DNA of 53,555 nucleotides from CAZKYP01 sp964556885 (GTDB lineage Bacteria; Planctomycetota; Phycisphaerae; Sedimentisphaerales; Anaerobacaceae), in contig CAZKYP010000003.1 of NCBI GenBank assembly GCA_964556885.1, positions 1 to 53,555 on the forward strand, in the 5' to 3' direction. A model generated the notes under the pieces. The model saw only the letters and a program-made list of their open reading frames with translations, ran no database searches and was not told where the DNA came from. Shown here piece by piece: positions 1 through 7,616 of the stretch. The first letter of the stretch is position 1; each line of letters starts with the position of its first letter. The position numbers were made by a program, and so were the translations under genes.

Positions 1-31
1 ACCAGCGGGAAACCTGTTCATCGAGAGCCTA

Positions 32-2194
32 TTAGCTTGACGCCTTGCTATTAACGACGGTTTTGTAGAGCCAGTATGCAACGCCAATCAGCAATAGTGA
101 GCCGAGCCAGTTTCCGAAAGGCATTGCCCTGCCGATGACGTAATCGATAATCGGCAGGTCGATATTGAATTGTTTGAGCAAAATAATGGGAATAGCCAGC
201 AATATGCCCATAAGGGCTTCGCCGGTTATAAGCCCGGAGGCAAAGAGCAGGCCGTTGCGGCCGGAAGTCTCAACCTGTTCTGTGGGAGTTTGTTTTCGTG
301 TATGATAACGCTGGGCCAAAAAGTGTATGATACCGCCGGCAAAAATCGGGACCGCCAGTTCCAGCGGCAGATAGATACCGATTGTGACAGCCAGGACCGG
401 TGTGCGGAACGAGCTGTTGATACGCCCGAGATACTGGTCGAGGGCGATGAAACCGGCGGCTATACCCATCCCGATAAAAACATAGGTCCACGGCAGATCG
501 CCCCGAAACACACCCTTGGCGACCGAGGCCATCAGGTTTGCCTGTACCGCCGAGAGCGCATCGGCCGGGGCGCCGGGCTGGCCGCGAAAGCCGTAGGCCT
601 TATGCAGCAGCATCAGTACAGGTGCGATGACCAGCGCGCCGGAAACGGTCCCGACAATCTGCATCACCTGCTGCCGCCAGGGAGTCGCGCCGACGATTTG
701 ACCCGCCTTGAGGTCCTGCATGTTGTCACCGGCGATAGCGGCGGCGCAGCAGACTACACTGCCGATGATTATGGCTGCGGCCGGTCCGTTCACGCTGTCT
801 TTGCCCATTAGCACGACCAGCAGCAGGGCCGAGACCGTTACCGTAGCTATGGTGACACCGGATATGGGATTGTTCGAGGAGCCCACAAGCCCGGCCATAT
901 ATGCGGCTACGGCCGAAAAGATAAAACCGGCTACAAGCATGACGGCCGCCATAGGCAACGACACGGTGACATCCTTGACGAAGTATTGATAGACCAGAAA
1001 GAGTGGAACAATGGATACGATGATAAGAACCAATATCCATTTCATCGGCATGTCTTTGTCGGTTCTTTTAATGTCACCGGCCCCGCCCGTCACCTTTTTA
1101 TACGCCCGCAGTCCGCTGACGATACCGCTGAACAGAGACTTTCGCATGGCAAAGATGGTCCAGAGGCCGCCGAGAAGCATCCCGCCGACACCGAGATACC
1201 GCGTCCGCTTCGACCAGATATGGTTGGCGTATGTCACCGTATCGACGGGTGTACCCAGCTTTGCAAGAATACCTTCGTTATATTGTGTCACCGCCTCTAT
1301 TTCGGCCGCGGTTGCATTCGGCGGTGCGGCCTTGGTTTGCAGCACAAATGCATTCCAGGCTACAGGTTCGCCCGTGGCGTCGTTCCAGGCATTCTCGTCA
1401 CTCGGGTCGATAATTCCAAATTGCGCGTTTGCCAAGTCCCAATCCACGGGGACATTCTTATTCAAAAGCTGGTACTGCGGCCATTCATTCTGTGCGGCCA
1501 CCAGCGGAATCGCGGCGTACCAGTTCAGTGCGCCGCCGAGGAAAATCAGAATTGAAATGTTAAGCCCGACAATATATCCGACCGAGAGCAGGGCCGGGCT
1601 GAGGTTGGAACCGAAATATGCGATGGAGCCTTTGACGCGGCCGGCCACTTCGAGGACTTCGGGCCAGAAGCCGATGCCCTTGGCAACGACCTTAAACAAG
1701 GCGCCGACCACCGAAGCCACGGCGATAAAACGAACGCCGGAGCCGCCCTGCTGTCCGGTCTCCAGCACTTCAGCAGTAGCGATACCTTCGGGGAACTTGA
1801 GCTTGCCTTCGACGATGAGAGCACGCCGAAGCGGAATAGTAAACAGGACTCCAAGCACCCCGCCGAAACCGGCGATGATTGTAATCCAGAAAAAGTTAAA
1901 CTCTTTCCAGAAGCCCATGATAACCAGTGCCGGGAGTGTGAAGATGACACCGGCCGCGAGTGACTCGCCCGCGGAGGCCGCGGTTTGCACGATGTTGTTT
2001 TCGAGGATGTTGCTCTTTCGAAACATCCGCAGTACGCCCATCGAAACCACGGCCGCCGGTATCGACGCCGAGACCGTCATACCTGCGAACAAACCGAGAT
2101 ACGCGTTCGCCGCCGCCAAAATCATCGACAGCACCACGCCCAAAATAAACGCCTTTAATGTAATCTCCGGTAACGAGCGTTCCTGTAAATCCAT
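32..2194 (-). CDS. OPT family oligopeptide transporter
   Basis: Inner-membrane transporter of the OPT family, which takes up oligopeptides or metal chelates, probably with protons. The 720-residue product is almost entirely hydrophobic segments, with one large soluble loop at about residues 235-335. Family motifs are visible: an early NIVQTAASAGESLAAG stretch, FPEGIATAEVL, NPISGVTIATV, and a late QDLKAGQIVGATPWRQQ. The length suits bacterial OPT proteins. An AAAAGGG ribosome site lies 7 bases before the ATG. The M2-like peptidase gene lies 70 bases upstream on the same strand, and a second peptide transporter (POT) is divergent from that gene, so peptide use is a plausible shared theme. Family is certain; substrate is not visible in the sequence. 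Confidence 0.92.
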   Translation of the reverse strand: MDLQERSLPEITLKAFILGVVLSMILAAANAYLGLFAGMTVSASIPAAVVSMGVLRMFRKSNILENNIVQTAASAGESLAAGVIFTLPALVIMGFWKEFNFFWITIIAGFGGVLGVLFTIPLRRALIVEGKLKFPEGIATAEVLETGQQGGSGVRFIAVASVVGALFKVVAKGIGFWPEVLEVAGRVKGSIAYFGSNLSPALLSVGYIVGLNISILIFLGGALNWYAAIPLVAAQNEWPQYQLLNKNVPVDWDLANAQFGIIDPSDENAWNDATGEPVAWNAFVLQTKAAPPNATAAEIEAVTQYNEGILAKLGTPVDTVTYANHIWSKRTRYLGVGGMLLGGLWTIFAMRKSLFSGIVSGLRAYKKVTGGAGDIKRTDKDMPMKWILVLIIVSIVPLFLVYQYFVKDVTVSLPMAAVMLVAGFIFSAVAAYMAGLVGSSNNPISGVTIATVTVSALLLVVLMGKDSVNGPAAAIIIGSVVCCAAAIAGDNMQDLKAGQIVGATPWRQQVMQIVGTVSGALVIAPVLMLLHKAYGFRGQPGAPADALSAVQANLMASVAKGVFRGDLPWTYVFIGMGIAAGFIALDQYLGRINSSFRTPVLAVTIGIYLPLELAVPIFAGGIIHFLAQRYHTRKQTPTEQVETSGRNGLLFASGLITGEALMGILLAIPIILLKQFNIDLPIIDYVIGRAMPFGNWLGSLLLIGVAYWLYKTVVNSKASS

Positions 2195-2264
2195 AGCTGG
2201 CCCTTTTCAAAACGGCTATCAGATTAAATGCAGTCTATATTCGTATATCGGACAATTTCGAGGA

Positions 2265-3941
2265 TTATTTTACAAATTGCTGCACGAAATATTTCGGCGT
2301 CAGCTTTTCGCCGGTCGCCCGCTTAATCATATCGTTCCACTGATAGACGGAAGCAGGTCCAAAGACCTTCTCACGCAGAAAGTCACCGACAGCCTTCTGA
2401 CCGACGTAACTAACATCTTCGTCCGATTCGAGCTTGAGAACCTTGTGGACAAGATGGTTGTGCAGTTGAGACGCCAGCAGTTCACCCAGCATATAATTAT
2501 GGTAATAACATGGCGCAATGGCGAAATGAATCTTGGCGGCCCAGTCCGGCTCGTCACGACCGGCGGGACTTTTGACAAGCTGATACTTCTCGACCATTCG
2601 CCACCAGAGCGCATTCAAATCCTGGTCCGGGTCGGCGTAAAGCTGCTTTTCGAAATCGTACATTACCATCGCCCAGCGGGCGAAAATAAGCTGCTTGAGC
2701 TGAGCATATTTGTCACTGACTTTCTCGATATCGGCCCTCTGCTGGTCGGACAAATCCAGCATCTGCTGCATCCATGCGGCGTTGCGGCTAAGCCGCCCGA
2801 AGAACATCGCAATCGCTTCGGTCGTGAAAATATGAGCGGGCCTCCTGAGAAGATACGGCGTTTTCGGAGCGTAATACTCCTCATAAACTCCGTGCCCCAG
2901 CTCGTGCAGAATCGTCTCCATCCACGTCTCGTTGTTCTTGAGATTGCACAGGACTCGCACGTCACCATCCCTGTCGATGTTCGTACAGAAAGCGTGCGGA
3001 TTCTTGCCTTCACGCTCGTACAAGTCACTTTTGGCAAGAATAGGTTCTACCGACAGGCCGATACCGTCATAAAACTTTGTCGCCAGCTCTTTAACATCCT
3101 TGTCCTCGTAGTAGACATCCAAATCGAGGTCATACACCATCGGCGTCTCCTGGAAGAACGGGTCGTGATAGTGCCAGGGCATAAGCTGCGAAACATCCAC
3201 GCCGCAATTGGCGGCAAGTTTCGCATCCATCTCGGCTTTCAACTTTGCAAAAGGCTCGTTGGTCAGCTCGTACAGCTCGTTGAAAATCCGGTCGAGCTCT
3301 TTGACGTCCTGCTCTGCCGTGGCCAGGGACATCGTGTGATAATTATCGAAGCCGAGCTTTCGAGCGGCCTGGTTCCGCAGCTTCACAAGCCGGACAAGAT
3401 CACCTGCAACAACCGGCCCGACCTGCTTGCTTGCCAGCCACGCCTGTTTCCTTTTGGCCGAATCGACTTCGGTCTTCAGAATCTCCTTAATCTGGTTGTC
3501 GGTGACTTTCTCGCCGTCGATGGTCCCGCGGAAGGTGCTGAAGTTCTTTTCGATTTCAGTGCCGAGATCAACTATCTGCTTCAGCAGTTCCGGTTCAATC
3601 TGGTTCTCCAGATAACCGTTGTACAGCAAATCCAGTTCCCGAACGAGAATATCATCCTTGACCTGCCCGGATTCCTTCTCGCCTTTGAGAAAATCAAAAT
3701 CAGAAGTGTCACTGTAAACCTTACGAATCTCCAGCGTCAATTCGCTCACTTTTTCATAATCCTCCTCTTTTCCGCTGACCGCCGCATCCCAATAGGCAAG
3801 GTTCATCTCCTTTTCCATTGGTTTGACTTTTTCGACGTGAGATGTTATAAACTTGTCCAATTCTTTCTCCTTTGTAGTAGCACAACCCTGCAGAACCATG
3901 TTTACAGTTAAAAGCACAATTATGATTGATATAGTTCTCAT
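2265..3941 (-). CDS. M2/M3-like zinc metallopeptidase lipoprotein
   Basis: Probable periplasm-facing lipoprotein peptidase of the gluzincin group, closest by eye to family M2 (ACE-like). The N-terminus has a hydrophobic segment and a lipobox ending LQGC (Cys20). The zinc site is HELGH at residues 346-350, with a third ligand, Glu375, in TTEAIAMFFG 25 residues later, the usual M2/M3 layout. The rest is helical and charged, as in this family, and 558 residues is a normal length. AGGAG lies 9 bases before the ATG. The gene sits between two peptide transporters (OPT downstream, POT divergent), so it may trim imported or environmental peptides. M2 versus M3 needs a profile search. Confidence 0.85.
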   Translation of the reverse strand: MRTISIIIVLLTVNMVLQGCATTKEKELDKFITSHVEKVKPMEKEMNLAYWDAAVSGKEEDYEKVSELTLEIRKVYSDTSDFDFLKGEKESGQVKDDILVRELDLLYNGYLENQIEPELLKQIVDLGTEIEKNFSTFRGTIDGEKVTDNQIKEILKTEVDSAKRKQAWLASKQVGPVVAGDLVRLVKLRNQAARKLGFDNYHTMSLATAEQDVKELDRIFNELYELTNEPFAKLKAEMDAKLAANCGVDVSQLMPWHYHDPFFQETPMVYDLDLDVYYEDKDVKELATKFYDGIGLSVEPILAKSDLYEREGKNPHAFCTNIDRDGDVRVLCNLKNNETWMETILHELGHGVYEEYYAPKTPYLLRRPAHIFTTEAIAMFFGRLSRNAAWMQQMLDLSDQQRADIEKVSDKYAQLKQLIFARWAMVMYDFEKQLYADPDQDLNALWWRMVEKYQLVKSPAGRDEPDWAAKIHFAIAPCYYHNYMLGELLASQLHNHLVHKVLKLESDEDVSYVGQKAVGDFLREKVFGPASVYQWNDMIKRATGEKLTPKYFVQQFVK

Positions 3942-4095
3942 AGTCTTGTTCTCCTGTCTTAATTTCGAACAACCGTTATGTCACCGGCCCCCGTTACCTG
4001 TCCGAAAGATATTATCGGCTCCGAGCCGGAAAATCAAGCAGTATTTAGACGATAAAAACACCTTATGCTATTTTACGCATTTATCTATTTCCTGT

Positions 4096-4124
4096 TTGAA
4101 CTGGAGGTACGACATTTGTACTAT
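4096..4124 (+). promoter_or_regulatory. Candidate sigma-70 promoter for the POT/DUF1848 pair
   Basis: TTGAAC, a 17-base spacer and TACTAT fit a housekeeping promoter reading toward the POT transporter, with a start expected near 4131 and a leader of about 50 bases. It lies in the 222-bp gap between the divergent peptidase and transporter genes. Confidence 0.45.
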
Positions 4125-4178
4125 ATTGCCGTATAGAAACGAAATCAATATTGGTTTTTCAAAGTGGCAGGACCTGTT

Positions 4179-5609
4179 ATGGCTAAAAGCAAGTATCTGA
4201 CCGCACCGGTCCCATCTAAAAACATGCCCCCCTCGATACCATATATCATGGTCAGTGAGGGTTTCGAGAGATACGCATTCTATGCATTCGACGCTATTTT
4301 AGCGCTATTTCTTATCCACAACCTGATGGACTGGAGCGGCAAGCCTGCGAATCTAACGGAAGAGCAGGCAATGGAATGGAAGCACTACTTCAAAGCCGCC
4401 GCTTATTTCACTCCGCTGATAGGCTCGCTGATAAGCGATCTGTTCCTCGGCAAATACAAAACAATCATAGCCTTCTCGATAGTATACTGCCTTGGCTTCC
4501 TGGCAATCACAATAGATCAAACTTATCTCGGAACGATGATTGGTCTTGGTCTCATCGCACTTGGCTCCGGAATAATCAAACCATGCCTATCCGCGAATGT
4601 CGGCGATCAGTTCGGGAAGTCCAACGAGAATTTGATTACCAGGGCGTACAATATATTCTACTGGGCTGTTAACGTCGGCGCCTTATTCTCAATGGCAATA
4701 TCGCCGTGGATTTATGATAAGTACAGGGACGTCAGGATCGCGCTGGGTATGCCGGGCATCTTCATGGTGCTGACTACCATCACATACTGGATTGGCAGAA
4801 AATCAATTGTCGACATCCCTCCGAAGGGAAAGGTCTTTTTTCAAGATCTTCTAAGTAAAGAAGGTATACTGGTTATAATTCGTCTGTCTATTTTCCTGTT
4901 TCTCTTCATTGCGGTATTCTGGTCGCTGTTCGATCAGACCACTTCCAAGTGGATCTACCAGGCCGAGAAAATGAACCTTAATTTCCTGAAATGGAACATA
5001 TCAGACCAGACATTCATCGGCTCGATTCTTAGTAAACTATGGGGACTCAACCAGGTCGAATGGAAAATCCTGCCAGCCCAGATGCAGGCGGCAAACTGTA
5101 TCTTTGTTCTGCTTACCATACCTCTGTTCGCTTACATCGTTTATCCTTTGATCAACAGGTTCTTTCGTCTCACCCCGATCCGGAAAATCGCCATCGGCTT
5201 TTTTGTCGCCATCCCGTCCTTTGCAATTCCCGCACTGCTTGAAAAATGGATACTGGACGGAGCACAGCCAACCATTTGGTGGCAGATGCTTGCTTACTGG
5301 TTCATGACGGCCGGTGAAGTGTTGATTTCGATTCCTGCACTCGAGTTCGCATATACGCAGGCACCGAAATCAATGAAGTCGTTTATCTCCTCGCTGTACC
5401 TGCTTTCGATTTCGCTGGGTAATCTGTTCATCTCGCTTGTCAACAAATTCATCCAGAATCCTGATGGCACAGTTAAGCTCAAAGGCCCGAACTATTACTG
5501 GTTCTTCACTATCCTGCTGCTTGCCACCGGTATAGTGTTCTGTTTTGTGGTGCAGTTTTACAAAGGCAAGACATATATCCAGGACGAAGAACCGGCGGAC
5601 GTCCAATGA
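4179..5609 (+). CDS. POT/PTR family proton-coupled peptide MFS transporter
   Basis: Proton-dependent oligopeptide transporter of the major facilitator superfamily, for di- and tripeptide uptake. The N-terminal EGFERYAFYAF matches the ExxERFxYY proton-coupling motif. Further on are GSGIIKPCLSANVGDQFG and FYWAVNVGALFS, the two classic PTR2 signatures, and about 12-14 hydrophobic helices. I chose the ATG because GCAGGA lies 6 bases before it; an in-frame GTG at 4164 would add five residues. The last codon overlaps the next start in an ATGA junction, so the DUF1848 gene is probably translationally coupled. Family is certain; peptide specificity is not. Confidence 0.92.
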   Translation: MAKSKYLTAPVPSKNMPPSIPYIMVSEGFERYAFYAFDAILALFLIHNLMDWSGKPANLTEEQAMEWKHYFKAAAYFTPLIGSLISDLFLGKYKTIIAFSIVYCLGFLAITIDQTYLGTMIGLGLIALGSGIIKPCLSANVGDQFGKSNENLITRAYNIFYWAVNVGALFSMAISPWIYDKYRDVRIALGMPGIFMVLTTITYWIGRKSIVDIPPKGKVFFQDLLSKEGILVIIRLSIFLFLFIAVFWSLFDQTTSKWIYQAEKMNLNFLKWNISDQTFIGSILSKLWGLNQVEWKILPAQMQAANCIFVLLTIPLFAYIVYPLINRFFRLTPIRKIAIGFFVAIPSFAIPALLEKWILDGAQPTIWWQMLAYWFMTAGEVLISIPALEFAYTQAPKSMKSFISSLYLLSISLGNLFISLVNKFIQNPDGTVKLKGPNYYWFFTILLLATGIVFCFVVQFYKGKTYIQDEEPADVQ

Positions 5610-6532
5610 AAAGGATAATCTCCGTATCGCGCAGAACCGACATACCGGCCTTTTACGGCGACTGGTTCATGCAGCGGCTTCAAGACGGTTTTGCCGGTGT
5701 GGTCAATCCGTTCGGCGGCGCAAAATATCTCGTGCCGCTAAAACCAGAAGACGTCACCTGCTTCGTATTCTGGTCGAAGGATTTCAGTCCTTTCATCGAG
5801 AACCTGAAAATAATCGATCGTCTCGGATACAAGTTCTATTTCAACTATACAGTCACCGCCCTGCCGGAGATTTTCGAAAGTCACGTGGACAGACAATCGG
5901 CGATTGATGCTCTGAAACAGCTCAGCAGAACATATTCACCCAAACATATAAACTGGCGGTTCGATCCGATTATTATCTCCAGTATAAGTGACCGGGACTT
6001 TTTCATAAGGAATTTCGAAAGGCTTGCATCGGAATTCAAAGGATTAGTCGAGCGATGCTACATCAGCTTCGTAACTGTTTATCACAAGGTCAAACGCAGC
6101 TTCGAACAGCTTGAAAAAACCACCGACGTGACAATCACCGATTGCAGCGAAGATTTCAAGCGGTATCTGGCAAACGAACTCGCTTCTATCGCAGAAGGCT
6201 GCGGAATCCAAATGTATTCATGCTGCGGCGACTATCTGACGGGAGAAAAAATCCAAAAGGCACACTGTATCGACGGCAAAATCATCGAGAGCCTGTTCTA
6301 CCCGGAAGGTTTGTCATACAAAGAAAAGCCCACAAGAGACGAGTGCGGCTGTACGGAGAGCAGTGACATCGGAACATACGACACCTGCCCGCACGGCTGT
6401 TTATATTGCTACGCCAATGCAAACAGGCATAAAGCTCGAATGGCATTCGATAGTCACGACAAGGATTCAGCCTTCCTCGGGTTCAATAAATCCGATTCGG
6501 ACAAATGGCTCGAGGAAATGACAAGTCTTTGA
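5606..6532 (+). CDS. DUF1848 family protein with radical-SAM-like Cys motif
   Basis: Conserved DUF1848 protein of unknown function. It opens with the family pattern ISVSRRTDIPAFYGDWF and VNPFGG. The C-terminal third carries clustered cysteines: Cys247 and Cys249, then CPHGCLYCYANAN (Cys261, Cys265, Cys268). The last is a CX3CX2C arrangement identical to the radical SAM Fe-S motif, but at the C-terminus rather than near the start. The 308-residue length suits the family. Translation is coupled to the POT transporter by an ATGA overlap. The 3' end lies only 11 bases from the convergent holA end. An iron-sulfur role is inference from the cysteines; substrate is unknown. Confidence 0.88.
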   Translation: MKRIISVSRRTDIPAFYGDWFMQRLQDGFAGVVNPFGGAKYLVPLKPEDVTCFVFWSKDFSPFIENLKIIDRLGYKFYFNYTVTALPEIFESHVDRQSAIDALKQLSRTYSPKHINWRFDPIIISSISDRDFFIRNFERLASEFKGLVERCYISFVTVYHKVKRSFEQLEKTTDVTITDCSEDFKRYLANELASIAEGCGIQMYSCCGDYLTGEKIQKAHCIDGKIIESLFYPEGLSYKEKPTRDECGCTESSDIGTYDTCPHGCLYCYANANRHKARMAFDSHDKDSAFLGFNKSDSDKWLEEMTSL

Positions 6533-6543
6533 ATTGTAATTCC

Positions 6544-7506
6544 CTATGCAGCGGCCGCAGTTAAACTTAGTACAAATTGTTCCATCGCAATCGGGGCTGT
6601 AGACCGGCCGGTCTTGATGGCGAAATCGACCTCGGCCAACTGCTGCAGGTAGCCGGCGATTTGCCTGAGAGATACCTTTCTTAGCTGTGAGAAAAACTTG
6701 TCCTTGTTACTCCATATTCGCATTTTCTTCACGATCTCCGTGACAGGAACACCCTTTTCCATCATCGCTTTGGCGCCGAACATCCTCCGCAGGTGATACG
6801 CAAAAGCACCGACAACAGTATACTCTGTCGATTTGTCCGACTCGAACATGGACCTCAGCCGCTCCATCGCCCTGCCGGTATCGCCCGCTATAACCGTATC
6901 GATGATCGAGAACGCATCGAACATACGATTGTGGCCAATAAGTGATTCTATATGTTTGGATGTTATGACCTTATCGGCATCCGCGAACAATGCCAGCTTG
7001 TCGATTTCACTATACAGGCGAGTCAGCTCATCACCTGTCAACTCGACCAGGAGCATAGCGGCATCCCTGTCGAGTCTTTTGCCATACGTATCCTGCGAGT
7101 ACCTCATCAGGTACTGTGGAAGCTCCCAGGGCTTCGGAGGCGTGACGCTGATAAGCTTGCCCACCTTCGGCAGCTTTTTCGCCAGCTTAGTGCGGGAATC
7201 CCAGGACCCGACTGTCATCACCAATCGCCCGGTCGGGCAGGGATTATCGAAATACCTTTCGAGCAGGTCCCGGTTCTTCGAGACGAAAGCATCCGCCTCT
7301 TTGATAAGGACGACCCGCTTATCGGTCAAAAAAGGTGCGGTCCGCAGTTCATCCAGGACCTCGGTAGCCGAAACTGTAGCAGCTTCGGCATTAAAAAGTC
7401 CCGTGGTTCTTTGAGAAGGTTCCAGCAGCTCATCAAGAAGCTCCCGACAGTGAGCATTAACCAGCGATTCCTCTTTTCCGGCGATAACGTATATGAATTC
7501 GACCAT
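6544..7506 (-). CDS. holA: DNA polymerase III subunit delta
   Basis: Delta subunit of the clamp loader, which opens the beta sliding clamp for loading at primer junctions. The product begins with the family-typical VEFIYVIAGKEESLV and contains TDKRVVLIKEAD and a C-terminal helical collar domain with QLAEVDFAIKTGR, which matches the HolA ending. I chose the ATG giving 320 residues; an in-frame TTG at 7524 would add six residues, and neither has a clear ribosome site. gyrA lies upstream on the same strand across a repeat-filled 110-bp gap. Confidence rests on whole-protein resemblance, as HolA has few invariant residues. Confidence 0.85.
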   Translation of the reverse strand: MVEFIYVIAGKEESLVNAHCRELLDELLEPSQRTTGLFNAEAATVSATEVLDELRTAPFLTDKRVVLIKEADAFVSKNRDLLERYFDNPCPTGRLVMTVGSWDSRTKLAKKLPKVGKLISVTPPKPWELPQYLMRYSQDTYGKRLDRDAAMLLVELTGDELTRLYSEIDKLALFADADKVITSKHIESLIGHNRMFDAFSIIDTVIAGDTGRAMERLRSMFESDKSTEYTVVGAFAYHLRRMFGAKAMMEKGVPVTEIVKKMRIWSNKDKFFSQLRKVSLRQIAGYLQQLAEVDFAIKTGRSTAPIAMEQFVLSLTAAAA

Positions 7507-7533
7507 TAGATTAGCAGAAGCCAAATGGAAAAA

Positions 7534-7594
7534 ATATCGAATATCGAATGTCGAATGTCGAATGTCGAAGTTCAGGATTCATTATTCGATATTC
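7534..7594. repeat. 7-bp tandem repeat plus 11-bp inverted repeat between gyrA and holA
   Basis: Five contiguous 7-base units read AT(A/G)TCGA: two ATATCGA (7534-7547), then three ATGTCGA (7548-7568). Part of the array, GAATATCGAAT at 7539-7549, has a perfect 11-base inverted copy at 7584-7594, so the transcript could fold into a long hairpin between the two coding regions. The rest of the 110-bp gap holds nothing else I recognise. Confidence 0.8.
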
Positions 7595-7616
7595 ATCATT
7601 CGTTGCCTTCCAAGTC

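Noticed and set aside
1011..3911. A very long (966-codon) plus-strand open frame across the OPT and peptidase genes
   Set aside because: It is antisense to two clear genes with strong motifs, crosses their gap and shows no domain; it arises from their codon bias.
7534..7594. CRISPR-like array in the short repeat between gyrA and holA
   Set aside because: Units are 7 bases with no spacers, and no cas genes are near.
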